DNA of 64,000 nt from Planctomycetota bacterium (GCA_026693085.1 JAPLNB010000381.1:1-64000); one strand, 5' to 3'. Shown: positions 8,656 to 17,224, counted from the first letter of the stretch. Translations and numbers: made by a program. The notes: generated from the sequence alone by a model not told the origin.

Positions 8656-9243
8656 ATGGTTAAGAATGTAATTGTCGTCGCCTTAGTGCTTGGTCTCGCC
8701 TCGATCGCCAGCGCTGGGTTTCTCGCCACCGATGGGTCCGCTATGCCCGCCTTCCAAGGCACCCAGGCATTCGCCAGCGGCACCATGTCCGCTGATGTTG
8801 ACTACGCCGTCTACGCCCCCGGCAACTTCGGCAACATACTCACCCCAGACCCCTCCGGCGGTACTGACTATGTCTACGCCTACCAGGTCATGCCCACCGG
8901 CACTTTACCGGTGACCTTCCTGACCGTTGGCTTGGCCACGGGGAGCGGTGCACAAAACGAAGGAACCGCCCCTCTCTATGGTGCCGCCGGCGGAATTGCC
9001 CCCACCGCCTGGTCCATCCAATCCAGCAGCGCGGCCGCCGCCTTCCTCATTCCTGAGCTTAATGCCCCCTCGTTCTCCCAGGTTATGCTCTTCACCAGCC
9101 CCAATGGCCCCACCTTCGGTCCCGCTTCCGTCGGTGATGGCGGTAATAGCGATCAGCAGATCCTGACGACCCCCGTCCCAGAACCCGCCTCCCTCGCTTT
9201 CCTCGTCCTCGGCCTCGGCGCTTTGATCCGTCGTTCCCGCTAA
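8656..9243 (+). CDS. PEP-CTERM sorting domain protein (paralogue 1)
   Basis: A 195-residue exported protein. ATG at 8656 follows GGAGGAG directly; an upstream ATG at 8644 overlaps that site. It has a signal peptide (VVALVLGLASIASA), a beta-rich middle (VDYAVYAPGNF, YVYAYQV) and a C-terminal sorting signal: PVPEPASL, a hydrophobic helix (AFLVLGLGALI) and the basic end RRSR. PEP-CTERM proteins are processed by exosortase (EpsH/XrtA family) and delivered to the surface or exopolysaccharide matrix. No exosortase is in the window. The next gene is a clear paralogue with the same blocks, including AWSIQSSSA and GPASVGDGG. The gene has its own promoter and a strong terminator. Confidence 0.88.
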   Translation: MVKNVIVVALVLGLASIASAGFLATDGSAMPAFQGTQAFASGTMSADVDYAVYAPGNFGNILTPDPSGGTDYVYAYQVMPTGTLPVTFLTVGLATGSGAQNEGTAPLYGAAGGIAPTAWSIQSSSAAAAFLIPELNAPSFSQVMLFTSPNGPTFGPASVGDGGNSDQQILTTPVPEPASLAFLVLGLGALIRRSR

Positions 9244-9268
9244 CCGACTCCGATTCAGCTCAATTGTC

Positions 9269-9301
9269 CCCCGCCAGCCCCTCGCTGGCGGGGTTCTTTT
9301 T
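9269..9301 (+). terminator. Rho-independent terminator after PEP-CTERM gene 1
   Basis: A perfect 10-bp stem CCCCGCCAGC/GCTGGCGGGG (9269-9278, 9284-9293) with a 5-base loop is followed by TTCTTTTT. Confidence 0.9.
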
Positions 9302-9383
9302 GCCCAGCCCCATTTCCCCTCTTCAGCAGGTCAAACACCCTGTCCGACACCCTCTTCGGCACGCCGCAAACTCTTGTCCGACA

Positions 9384-9428
9384 CGAGTCTGCGAGCGGGG
9401 GAAGTACCCGTCCCCCCGAGCAGACTCG
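9384..9428. promoter_or_regulatory. Long imperfect hairpin between PEP-CTERM genes 1 and 2
   Basis: Arms CGAGTCTG (9384-9391) and CAGACTCG (9421-9428) pair perfectly; inside them GAGCGGGGG pairs with CCCCCCGAG with little distortion, leaving a loop of about ten bases. TTCTTCTCC follows. It could terminate or process read-through, or be a recombination-type stem. The gap from 9302 to 9617 otherwise holds only the promoter at 9517-9545 and a second small hairpin at 9566-9586 (GTGCGCT/AGCGCAC). Confidence 0.5.
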
Positions 9429-9516
9429 TTCTTCTCCCCAACCCCACTCACCACCCTCTGCGTAATCACCTTTCCATTTTCCTGCCTTCCTTTGCCACCA
9501 ACTCCCACGATTTCAT

Positions 9517-9545
9517 TTGACTAACCCTCACTCGTGAGCGATAAT
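9517..9545 (+). promoter_or_regulatory. Sigma-70-type promoter of PEP-CTERM gene 2
   Basis: TTGACT (-35), a 17-bp spacer and GATAAT (-10), 72 bp before the start at 9618. It shares the GATTTCATTTGAC block with the promoter of gene 1. A stem-loop (9566-9586) lies in the predicted leader. Confidence 0.7.
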
Positions 9546-9617
9546 CATTGGTATATCCGTGGGCCGTGCGCTCAGGCTAAGCGCACCCCTCGTCAGATCG
9601 TAACTTCAGGAGATGCA

Positions 9618-10196
9618 ATGTTTAAGTATTCACTCGCGTTCTGTCTCGCCCTTGGCTTCGCCTCGGTCGCCAGCGCCGGCTTCCTCGCCACTGACCCCGC
9701 CGCCCTGCCCGGATTCAAGGGATCTCAACCCTTCGTCTCTGGTGCACTGAATGTCAACGTCGACTACGCCGTCTTCGCTCCCGGAGCCTATCCCATCGCC
9801 GAAGACCCCTCTCTCGGCTCGGAATTCGTCTACGCCTACCAGATCTTCCCCCATGACTCCAAGCCCGTCACCTTCTTCTCCGTCGGCTTGGCCGTCAGCG
9901 GCACCAACAACGCCGCCATCGATCTGCTCCATGCAACCCTAGGCGGCACCCCCCCCACCGCCTGGGCCATCCAATCCAGCAGCGCCGTCGGCGCTTTCTT
10001 CACCCCCAATCTCCTCTCCCCAGCCTACTCCCCAGTCCTGATCTTCACCAGCGCCAAGGGCCCCGGCTTTGGCCCTGCCTCCGTCGGTGACGGCGGCCTC
10101 AGCAGCCAGCAAACACTCCCCACCCCCATCCCCGAACCCGCTGGCCTCGCCTTCGGCCTCCTCGCCGCTGGCGCTCTCCTCCGCCGATCCCGCTAG
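9618..10196 (+). CDS. PEP-CTERM sorting domain protein (paralogue 2)
   Basis: A 192-residue paralogue of the preceding protein; ATG at 9618 has AGGAG six to seven bases upstream. Signal peptide (FCLALGFASVASA), then GFLATDPAALPGFKGSQ, VDYAVFAPGAY, FVYAYQIFP, PPTAWAIQSSSAVGAFF and GPASVGDGG, each with a counterpart in paralogue 1. The C-terminus is a PEP-CTERM signal: TPIPEPAGL, a hydrophobic helix (AFGLLAAGALL) and RRSR. Predicted to be exported and handled by an exosortase encoded elsewhere. The function of the globular part is unknown. Conservation of both the coding sequence and the promoter block shows a duplication of the whole transcription unit. Confidence 0.88.
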   Translation: MFKYSLAFCLALGFASVASAGFLATDPAALPGFKGSQPFVSGALNVNVDYAVFAPGAYPIAEDPSLGSEFVYAYQIFPHDSKPVTFFSVGLAVSGTNNAAIDLLHATLGGTPPTAWAIQSSSAVGAFFTPNLLSPAYSPVLIFTSAKGPGFGPASVGDGGLSSQQTLPTPIPEPAGLAFGLLAAGALLRRSR

Positions 10197-10395
10197 TTGC
10201 CCTTTGTCAGTCCGCGCCGCGTATGTGAATGACAACCCCCCGATCCGGCAGTTTCACAGCCTGCCGCCTCACGGGTTCTAATATCCGCAGGATGCCTTCT
10301 TGGGTGTGATGTCGTGCCTTTTGGCATCATTGTCTGCACCCTGCGATACCGCCTCGTTGGCCGTTTAGTGGGTGCCCGAGCTCGGAGAAACACCT

Positions 10396-11103
10396 ATGCG
10401 ACTCTATTGCTGCGCTTCCTTGTTGGCACCCTGCGCGATGCTTCTGCTCGCCGCACAGGTCCAGGCTGATTTCGTCGACCACCCCCACCCACTTCCAACC
10501 AGTTCCGCCCTCCCAGGCTTCCATGGCTCCACCCACTGGGCCCTCTCCGGAGGCATCAGACACCTCGACGCCAACGTCGATTACGCCGTCTTCACCCCCT
10601 TTGCCTCAGCCGACCCCCACCAGTATCCGCGCGACTTGGCTAACCTCGTGCCGTACTCCTCCTTTGTGCAGACCTTTGGACCCCCCAAGCCAACCGATTA
10701 CCTCTACGCCTACGAGATCTACAACAACACCAACTCCAACGACAACTTCTTATTCCTGAGTGTCGGCATCGATTCCGATCAGCTCATCAACTCCCTGGCA
10801 CGCGACCTCGGCGCTGATCCCGGAGGTATTGACGCAGCCCTCGCCTTCCTCGGCTCGGACGGTGCCAAGTACTTCATGTTCTTCGGTGGCCAAGGCCATG
10901 AACTCGCCCCCGGCGAGCATAGCGTTGTCCTGATCATGTCCTCGCCTTACGCCCCCACCTTTAGAAGCTCCTACATCTTCAGCGCCAGCGGCATGACCGG
11001 CGAAGCCTTCCTCCCCTCCCCAATCCCCACCCCAACCGCCGCCATCGCCGGACTCGTCGGCCTCCTCTCCCTCGCCGCCTGGAAACTCCCCCGCCGCCAA
11101 TAA
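10396..11103 (+). CDS. Secreted protein, divergent third paralogue with a PTPT-type C-terminal signal
   Basis: A 235-residue protein; ATG at 10396 has GGAG eight bases upstream. It has a signal peptide (LAPCAMLLLAAQVQA), LPGFHGSTHWALSGG, DANVDYAVFTPF and DYLYAYEIYN, clearly related to the two upstream proteins but longer and more diverged. The C-terminus reads PSPIPTPTAAIAGLVGLLSL, then KLPRRQ: a short Pro motif, a hydrophobic helix and a basic tail as in PEP-CTERM, but with Pro-Thr-Pro in place of Pro-Glu-Pro. It may use a different sorting enzyme or tolerate the change. No shared promoter block was found in the 199-bp gap upstream, so it may be controlled separately. Confidence 0.75.
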   Translation: MRLYCCASLLAPCAMLLLAAQVQADFVDHPHPLPTSSALPGFHGSTHWALSGGIRHLDANVDYAVFTPFASADPHQYPRDLANLVPYSSFVQTFGPPKPTDYLYAYEIYNNTNSNDNFLFLSVGIDSDQLINSLARDLGADPGGIDAALAFLGSDGAKYFMFFGGQGHELAPGEHSVVLIMSSPYAPTFRSSYIFSASGMTGEAFLPSPIPTPTAAIAGLVGLLSLAAWKLPRRQ

Positions 11104-11131
11104 CCGGCCCCGTCCTTCAAGAACCCAAAAC

Positions 11132-11163
11132 GCCCACGGACCCGACGCCCGTGGGCTTTTTTT
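11132..11163 (+). terminator. Rho-independent terminator after the third paralogue
   Basis: Stem GCCCACGG/CCGTGGGC (11132-11139, 11149-11156) with a 9-base loop, followed by seven T residues. Confidence 0.85.
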
Positions 11164-11180
11164 CACAACAGGGGGTCCGG

Positions 11181-11224
11181 CGGGGGAGCGCCGGGGGAGC
11201 TACGGGGGAGTGGCGGGGGAGCGC
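11181..11224. repeat. 11-bp tandem repeat CGGGGGAG-NNN
   Basis: Four copies of CGGGGGAG plus three variable bases at exact 11-bp spacing, with a degenerate fifth copy. It lies just past the terminator of the third paralogue. A similar 11-bp array (GACCCCCG plus three bases) follows atpD at 44624-44667. Confidence 0.85.
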
Positions 11225-11285
11225 CGGGTGGTCTTTTTTACTGTTTCTCCACCCGATACAGGTGCACTCCATACCCCGCGAAACC

Positions 11286-12476
11286 TCAATCAAACTCAAA
11301 AGAGTCCTTCGCCATCACCAACGGCCGATGCCGCCCAATGTTTAGCAATAAGCCGACAACGATGAAACTCGCAAGTAGGCTCGATCCCCCATAGCTGACA
11401 AACGGCAAAGTGATCCCCGTGACCGGCATAAGTTTCAGTGAAACCATGAGGTTAAGAAAAGTCTGTCCCGCCAGCAGCGACACCGTCCCCACCGCCACCA
11501 GCCTCCCAAACGGCTCCCGCGTCCCCGACGCGATCTCAATCCCACTGGCAAACAGAACCAGGTACGACGCCAGCAGCACCGCCGATCCCACAAATCCGAA
11601 CTGCTCCCCAACGAGCGCAAATATCATGTCGTTATGAGCTTCCGGCACAGTCTGCCCCACCGGAATGCGCAACGCCCCTCGCCCCGACACCCCGCCGGAG
11701 CCGAAGGCGGTCATAGCACGATCTTGCTGAAACCCCGTATTCCACAACACCGCCGGGTCGCTGGAGAACAACGCATACACCCGATTACGCTGGTATGACT
11801 TGACCAAAACCGGCAGATGCTTCAGCACCGGCAACTCGAAACCCAGGCCAGTCCTATCTTCAGGCCCGGCAAACCACGCAATCGGTGCCAGGATCAGCGC
11901 CATCGCCACCACCGCCAGCAAATGCCGGATCTTCGCCCCCGCCACAAACAGCATCGCAAACAACGTCGGCACAAATACCAACGCCGTCCCAAGGTCCGGC
12001 TGTTTGAGGATCAAGAGCAATGGCACCAACGCCAAACCAAATGGCGGTAGTAAACCCCATAAGGTACGATAGTTAGAGCGAAACCGCAGGTAACGCGCCA
12101 GCACCATGCAGAACGCCACCTTGGTCAGTTCCGCCGGCTGCAGATTGATGAAGCCGAAGTTGATCCACAATCTTGCGTCGTGAACCTCCACCACCCCCAG
12201 GAACCTGCCCGTCGGCATCCCTGGGGCAATCGTGTAGATAAGCAGCAATAGGCTAAGGAGATAGAATCCCCAGGCATACCGGCCGATGTGCTGGTAGTTC
12301 ACCGCCTGCATCACAAACATGCACCCCGCCCCGACGGCAATGTACGCCAACTGCCTCTGCGAATCCGCCTGCGAACGCGCCAGAATCGACAGCCACCCCA
12401 GCGACGAAAGCACCGCCACCGCCACCAGCATTGGCCAGTTGGTTGCGATCGCGAGTTGTCGCCAAAGGCGGGACAT
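11286..12476 (-). CDS. rodA: Rod shape-determining protein RodA (SEDS peptidoglycan glycosyltransferase)
   Basis: A 396-residue integral membrane protein of the SEDS family with about ten hydrophobic segments. RodA polymerises glycan strands from lipid II and works with PBP2 and the MreBCD scaffold in side-wall growth. Seen: NLQPAELTKVA, LKQPDLGTALVF (with the conserved Asp), PEAHNDMIFALVGEQFGFVG and PVTGITLPFVSYGGSSLLA, all SEDS signatures. ATG at 12476 starts with a normal N-terminus; no clear Shine-Dalgarno. It is the last gene of the mre operon, 44 bp after the DUF3592-like gene. Location next to mrdA supports RodA rather than FtsW. Confidence 0.92.
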   Translation of the reverse strand: MSRLWRQLAIATNWPMLVAVAVLSSLGWLSILARSQADSQRQLAYIAVGAGCMFVMQAVNYQHIGRYAWGFYLLSLLLLIYTIAPGMPTGRFLGVVEVHDARLWINFGFINLQPAELTKVAFCMVLARYLRFRSNYRTLWGLLPPFGLALVPLLLILKQPDLGTALVFVPTLFAMLFVAGAKIRHLLAVVAMALILAPIAWFAGPEDRTGLGFELPVLKHLPVLVKSYQRNRVYALFSSDPAVLWNTGFQQDRAMTAFGSGGVSGRGALRIPVGQTVPEAHNDMIFALVGEQFGFVGSAVLLASYLVLFASGIEIASGTREPFGRLVAVGTVSLLAGQTFLNLMVSLKLMPVTGITLPFVSYGGSSLLASFIVVGLLLNIGRHRPLVMAKDSFEFD

Positions 12477-12520
12477 AGAAATAGACGATCATAAGCCCAT
12501 AGCCAAACATGGCTTGCTAT

Positions 12521-13345
12521 TCACTGATACAACGCGGCGACGACCGCCTGATCCGGCCGGTTCGGTTTGGCCACAACCCAGAAGAGGTCACCCGTCTGAA
12601 ACTGAGCCACGCGCATCGGGACGATCACCTTGAAAACCCGCCTGTCACGGGAATCGCGCAATGCAAATCGCACCAGGCGCGAGAATGGAGATGAGGGTGT
12701 CTGGCGAATCTCAACTACAATAGCTGCCATGGCTTGGCCGAAACGCCAGATCCGAACCACTCGGATACGCTGCATCACCGCGAGGATCAGCAAGAGGTTC
12801 ACAAAGGGAAGGATGATCAATCCCAGCAGCAGATCCTCACGGAGGGTGGTCTGCAACCGATCGGTCCAGAGGCTGGTATCCTTGGCGTCCCAATCTTTAA
12901 GTCTAGCGGAATCAACGTATAACGTCATGGAATTGCCGACCTTGTACGGGTCACGCTGGTCCCTCAGGCGACTGCGCTCGATAATGAGCGAGTCGCCGCC
13001 GGGAATCGGGAAGGACATCGTGAACTCGCCTCTTTCCGCGGGAAGGATGGACCGGTCTCTGCCGGGAGAACCGCCGCTGACGACAATTGCGGTTATGGTT
13101 GCATTGACCTTGAGGCCGGTGGCGACCAATCGACGATCCGAAGAGGAGCTTCGGACTTCACTTATGACGAAATAGGCACCGATGACAGCCAGCAGCAAAG
13201 CCGAGGTCCACCAGACGCGGACGCGTGGCTCGAGCCAGGCCCAGCGGTTGCCGCGAGGGGTCAGCGTCCGCGGCGGGTCCGGTGGTGAAGCCATGCGTGC
13301 AACCGGGCCGGCGGCAGTCGGATCAGGGTGGGTCGTTTCAGTCAC
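12521..13345 (-). CDS. DUF3592-like membrane protein in the cell-shape operon
   Basis: A 274-residue protein from GTG at 13345, supported by AGGAG five to seven bases upstream. It has a Pro-rich cytoplasmic start, a helix (ALLLAVIGAYFVISEV), an extracytoplasmic beta-rich domain, a second helix (LLGLIILPFVNLLLILAV) and a cytoplasmic C-terminal domain. The middle (VNATITAIV ... MSFPIPGGDSLIIE ... YKVGNSMTLYVD) resembles the DUF3592 arrangement, but that is pattern memory only. It lies between mrdA and rodA and should be cotranscribed with them. A role in cell-shape or wall synthesis is inference from position alone. Confidence 0.7.
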   Translation of the reverse strand: MTETTHPDPTAAGPVARMASPPDPPRTLTPRGNRWAWLEPRVRVWWTSALLLAVIGAYFVISEVRSSSSDRRLVATGLKVNATITAIVVSGGSPGRDRSILPAERGEFTMSFPIPGGDSLIIERSRLRDQRDPYKVGNSMTLYVDSARLKDWDAKDTSLWTDRLQTTLREDLLLGLIILPFVNLLLILAVMQRIRVVRIWRFGQAMAAIVVEIRQTPSSPFSRLVRFALRDSRDRRVFKVIVPMRVAQFQTGDLFWVVAKPNRPDQAVVAALYQ

Positions 13346-13432
13346 GCTATCTCCTGGACACAATAAGTCCTGCATTGGCAAGCTTTCCCGACGCGCCGCA
13401 CCGATGATCCTCGATCTGCAGCCACCGCGGGT

Positions 13433-15673
13433 TCAGTTCTGTACAGCAAGGTATCCGTGTTCCTTGCACGCTTCAAGGACCCCCTTGGCCACCACGGCCG
13501 CATCCGCGCCACCGGACCCGCCGTACTCGAGCAAGACGGCAAAAGCGATCTTGGGAGCATTGGCAGGGGCAAACCCAATAAACCAGGCATGAGAGAGTTC
13601 AGCGTTTTTGTGCCCGGTGCCACGATACCAGAGCGTTTCCGGGATTCGCTTCTCGCGGGTGCTGACGGGGTATTCTTCTCTAACGACTTGGCCATTCTGA
13701 TCGATACGCTTGCGGCGAAGTGGAGGAACCTGTGCGGTGCCGGTCTTGCCGGCGATGAGGATCTGCGGATCGCGAAGGGCCAAGCCAGTGCCAGCGCGAG
13801 AATTGACGACTCGGATCATGCCCTGCTTGGCGGCCGCGATGGCGGCGGGGGATGCTTTCAGATCCCTGCGGTCGGGGATGATCTCTTCGTGCCGAGCGTT
13901 GCGTGGAGGTGGGGCGTCGGCGTCGTTGGTCAGAAGCCTGGGACGGACCCAGATGCCGTCGCGGGCGATGGTGGCGGCAACATTGGCCATCTGGAGGGGC
14001 GTGGCGGCGATCTGTCCCTGGCCGATGGCGGCAAACCATTGCATGGAGGGGAAGACGGCGTCGCCGGTGTAGTCGTCGGGGACATAGCCGGGCCATTCGG
14101 GGATACCGATGCCGGTCTTTCGGCCGAGTCCGAACTGGTGGAACCAGTAGGAGAGGCCCTGGGCCTTGAGGCGGTCGCCGAGGGTTTCGAAGTAGACGTT
14201 GCAGCTTCGCTGGAGGGCATCGGAGAAGATGAGGTGGCCGTCGTGGTGGGGATCCTGGGTGGGAATCTGGTGGTGGGCGACCTTGTCGGGGTAGAGGGTG
14301 GCGAATTTGGAGGCGGTCCAGCAGCGACCGACGGATTGGCGTTTCCCGTTGATGATGAGGTAGCCGGTGCATTCGATGCCCTGGTCGGTGCGGATGAGGC
14401 CTTGGGAGATGGCGCCGATGCCGACGACGGGTTTGATAGCGGAGCCGGGCTCGACGGGCAGTTGGGTGGCGCGGTTGAGGAAGGGCTTGTTGAGTTGGTC
14501 GTCCTTGAGGAGCGGATACAGATCAGCGAATTTGTTGGCGTCAAACGTGGGATAGGAGACGAGTGCTCGGACCTGGCCGGTGGGGACATCGATGACGACG
14601 GCGGCGCCATGCATCTCGTGCTGCTCGACAAGTCCTTTCTCGTCGAACCATTTGACCTCGCGGAAGGCGTGTTCGATCTGGATTTGGAGTTCGGCGTCGA
14701 TGGTGATGCGGACGTCTTTTCCTGGGACGGGGTTGATGCAGGAGACGGGGCGGTTATCGCCGGCGATCCATTCGCGGCGGCCGCGACTGCCGCGGAGGAT
14801 TTGTTCGCAGAGGCCCTCGATGCCGCCGCGTCCGACGCGGTCGTTGGGGAAGTATCGACGGAGGCCGTCGGTGGGGTGGGGGTCGTTTTCGAGGTCGTCG
14901 GTGTCGGCGACGGCGAGATGGCCGAGAAGGTGGCAGGCGGTTTCACCGAGGGGGTAGACGCGGTGCTTGCTGTGGTCGAGAACGAGGCCAGGGAAGCGGT
15001 CGAGCTGTTTGGCGAGCCAGTTGTGGGTTTCGGTGGAGATGTTGGAGAGGATGATGTGTGGCTCGCTCTGCTCGGAGACGTCGATGGCGAAGCTGTCGAT
15101 CTGGGGAGCCCCTTCGCCGCTGAGGAGGAAGCGTTTAAACCAAGGCGGCGGCTCGGCCTGCTCGTGGTGCTCGGTGGCATCGTTGTAGCGGGTGTACCAG
15201 AGGTATCGGCGTCGGACTTCGACGCGGCGGCGGATGGCGGCCTGAGTTTGCGCGATGTCCTCGGGGCTTTTGCCGGAGACGGTGGCCAGCGCGAGCCACA
15301 TCTGGTCGAGGTCGTCGTTGACGCGTTTGGTTTCCTGTTGGAGCAGGTCGGCTTTGAGCTGTTTGTCGGCACGGCGGTACTGAGAGCCGAGGCGGCGGAG
15401 GGCAAGGTCCCTTATCCAGTTGGGGTTGCGTTCGATGGCGCGGTAATCGACGGAGGCGACGAGGCAAGGCTCGTCAAGAGCGAGCTCGCGGTCGCGGAAA
15501 TCGAGGATGCGGCCGCGGGTGGTTTCGAGCAGCTCGGGGCGGCGCATGCTGTCGGCGGCTTTTGCTCGGAAGTCGGAGGCTTTGATGATCTGGAGGTGGG
15601 CGCAGCGGAGCAGGAGGGCGGCGGTGGCGGCGATCAGGATCGCGAAGAAGATTTTGAGGCGGCGTTCGTACAT
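13433..15673 (-). CDS. mrdA: Penicillin-binding protein 2 (peptidoglycan transpeptidase)
   Basis: A 746-residue bitopic inner-membrane protein that cross-links peptidoglycan with RodA during side-wall growth. The start at ATG 15673, five bases after the mreD stop, gives the canonical MYERRLKIFFAILIAA membrane anchor; a longer reading upstream overlaps mreD and is rejected. The dimerisation domain has ETTRGRILDFRDRELA. The transpeptidase domain has SAIK (nucleophile Ser with its Lys, within VEPGSAIKP), SCN (within RSCNVYF) and KTGTA (within IAGKTGTAQ). Longer than many PBP2 proteins through inserts in the pedestal region. Downstream come the DUF3592-like gene and rodA. Confidence 0.93.
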   Translation of the reverse strand: MYERRLKIFFAILIAATAALLLRCAHLQIIKASDFRAKAADSMRRPELLETTRGRILDFRDRELALDEPCLVASVDYRAIERNPNWIRDLALRRLGSQYRRADKQLKADLLQQETKRVNDDLDQMWLALATVSGKSPEDIAQTQAAIRRRVEVRRRYLWYTRYNDATEHHEQAEPPPWFKRFLLSGEGAPQIDSFAIDVSEQSEPHIILSNISTETHNWLAKQLDRFPGLVLDHSKHRVYPLGETACHLLGHLAVADTDDLENDPHPTDGLRRYFPNDRVGRGGIEGLCEQILRGSRGRREWIAGDNRPVSCINPVPGKDVRITIDAELQIQIEHAFREVKWFDEKGLVEQHEMHGAAVVIDVPTGQVRALVSYPTFDANKFADLYPLLKDDQLNKPFLNRATQLPVEPGSAIKPVVGIGAISQGLIRTDQGIECTGYLIINGKRQSVGRCWTASKFATLYPDKVAHHQIPTQDPHHDGHLIFSDALQRSCNVYFETLGDRLKAQGLSYWFHQFGLGRKTGIGIPEWPGYVPDDYTGDAVFPSMQWFAAIGQGQIAATPLQMANVAATIARDGIWVRPRLLTNDADAPPPRNARHEEIIPDRRDLKASPAAIAAAKQGMIRVVNSRAGTGLALRDPQILIAGKTGTAQVPPLRRKRIDQNGQVVREEYPVSTREKRIPETLWYRGTGHKNAELSHAWFIGFAPANAPKIAFAVLLEYGGSGGADAAVVAKGVLEACKEHGYLAVQN

Positions 15674-15678
15674 GGGAG

Positions 15679-16230
15679 TCAGCTTCTTCCTGCAGCTCTG
15701 AGATGGCGTGCGCCGGGGGCGGTGGCGCGGAGGGTGCGGAATCCGAAGATCCATTTGATGCGAGCCAGGGGCGCCAGGAGCAAGGGGGCCAGAATCGCGC
15801 TGTAGGCAGCGGCGGCCAGAGCGAGGGAAACGGATGGTTTGGGCGTATCGATGGCGTGGTGAAGGATTGGATAGGCCCATTCGTTCAAGAGCACGACAGC
15901 ACCGGTCACCAAGCCACCCACGAGGGTAACAAACAGATGCGTGAGGGGATGATCGCGATAGACAGCGGGCCTTGCGCCAACAACGAACAGGCCGACCAGG
16001 CCATAGGAAAAGGCGTAGAGGCCCAGCGGTTGCACGGTGAACAGATCCTGGAGCACGCCGAGGATGAAAACCGCGATCAGGGCATCTTCGCGGCGGGCGT
16101 TGATGGCAATGAAGACGGCGATGGGGAGGACCAGATTGGGCGAAGCGATGCCGTAATTGATGAAGCCAGCCAAGGCCATCTGGATGGCGATGACCAGGTA
16201 GGCGAGGATGGCGAAGGCTAGCCAGCGCAT
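15679..16230 (-). CDS. mreD: Rod shape-determining protein MreD
   Basis: A 183-residue membrane protein with about five to six hydrophobic segments (LAFAILAYLVIAIQMALAG, LVLPIAVFIAI, ALIAVFILGVLQDLF, LYAFSYGLVGLFVV). MreD links MreC and PBP2 in the elongasome. The LQDLFTVQPLGLYAFSYGLVG stretch corresponds to the conserved DxxxxxPLG.....Y core, given here as key positions. Its start lies 28 bp after the mreC stop, and its own stop is five bases before mrdA. The family is poorly conserved, so assignment rests on this motif, topology and position. Confidence 0.85.
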   Translation of the reverse strand: MRWLAFAILAYLVIAIQMALAGFINYGIASPNLVLPIAVFIAINARREDALIAVFILGVLQDLFTVQPLGLYAFSYGLVGLFVVGARPAVYRDHPLTHLFVTLVGGLVTGAVVLLNEWAYPILHHAIDTPKPSVSLALAAAAYSAILAPLLLAPLARIKWIFGFRTLRATAPGARHLRAAGRS

Positions 16231-16258
16231 GGTTGGTGGATGATCAGAGGGTCCGGGA

Positions 16259-17224
16259 TTACCTAGGGGGTCCTTTTCGTTCGGTTTTTTTGGCGGCGGG
16301 TGCGGGAGCTTTGGCTGGGCGTGCGGCGGGTCGCTTGGCGGCAGGAGGGGCAGCGGCGGCGGAGGTGGCGGTTTGTGTCACGACCATGGCTTGTCGGAGC
16401 TGAAGCAGGTTGGCTGAGGGGCGGACGGTGATCTGGGCGAAGAGGCGCGCTTTGGGCTGCTCTTCGATTTTTTCGACGCGGCCGAGCTGGTAGCCGTTGA
16501 GGATGAGAGGCCAGTCTTCGGAGTCCTGGAGGACGACCCAGTCGCCGATTTGGACGGTCTTATCGACCTGTTTCATAGTGAGGTTGGTGATGGTCATGAG
16601 GCCGGCGCCGCGGCCTTCGAGCAGAGGGGGATCGGTGGCAATGGGGATGAAGTCGGCACCTTTGAAGCGGCCGAACGTGCCGTTGATGCGGAAGCCGCGG
16701 TCGGTAATGAGGCGAACCTGTGAGCCGCCGATACCGGCAGCGGTGAGGCGGCCGACAATGAAGTCGCGATAGACGACGGGCATGCCGACGGCCAGGCCAT
16801 CGGCGGTGGTACCGGCCAGAGCAAGCGAATCGCGCGAGGCGTCGGCGCCGATGACTTTGCAGGCGAAGCTGTACTGCTGGACATCGCCTTTGAGCTGATG
16901 GGCCTTCTGCTGGCGAAGAAGCTCGGCGTTCTGGACGGTGAGAGCAGCGATGGCGGCGCGGAGGCGGGCGATCTCGACCTGGGCATCGTCGGGAACGTTT
17001 TTGGAGTTGTAGGAGCCAGTGGGGGAGACGGTTGCGTCGGGGGTTCGGCGGAGACGGTGGGTCAGGAACTCAGCAAGTCGTCTGACCGGATAAGTGACGG
17101 GAGTGAAAAGGCCATCGAACAGGCAGCGGACCTGGCTGGAGTATTCTCTGGGGACAACGAAGGCGCAGACCGCGCTGAGCAGCAGGAGGGAGAGGAAAAC
17201 GTGATTGAAGCGAATGTGCGACAT
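16259..17224 (-). CDS. mreC: Rod shape-determining protein MreC
   Basis: A 321-residue bitopic protein: N-terminal helix (FLSLLLLSAVCAFVV), a short coiled coil (VEIARLRAAIAALTVQ, AELLRQQ), then the periplasmic beta-barrel domain with KVIGADAS, GLAVGMPVVYRDFIVGRL, VRLITDRGFRINGTF, IGDWVVLQDSEDWPLILNGYQ-type loop and LFAQITVRPSA. It organises PBP2 and RodA outside the membrane. An Ala-Pro-Lys-rich tail of about 40 residues (AAPPAAKRPAARPAKAPAP) is extra compared with model MreC proteins. It follows hicB after 52 bp, with no visible promoter in the gap, so it is probably transcribed from the mreB promoter. Confidence 0.9.
   Translation of the reverse strand: MSHIRFNHVFLSLLLLSAVCAFVVPREYSSQVRCLFDGLFTPVTYPVRRLAEFLTHRLRRTPDATVSPTGSYNSKNVPDDAQVEIARLRAAIAALTVQNAELLRQQKAHQLKGDVQQYSFACKVIGADASRDSLALAGTTADGLAVGMPVVYRDFIVGRLTAAGIGGSQVRLITDRGFRINGTFGRFKGADFIPIATDPPLLEGRGAGLMTITNLTMKQVDKTVQIGDWVVLQDSEDWPLILNGYQLGRVEKIEEQPKARLFAQITVRPSANLLQLRQAMVVTQTATSAAAAPPAAKRPAARPAKAPAPAAKKTERKGPPR

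Noticed and set aside
13457-15805. Very long open frame on the + strand opposite mrdA
   Set aside because: It is the antisense of a PBP2 gene with all catalytic motifs; its translation is Gly/Asp/Val/Glu-rich without domains, as expected from GC-rich shadow frames.
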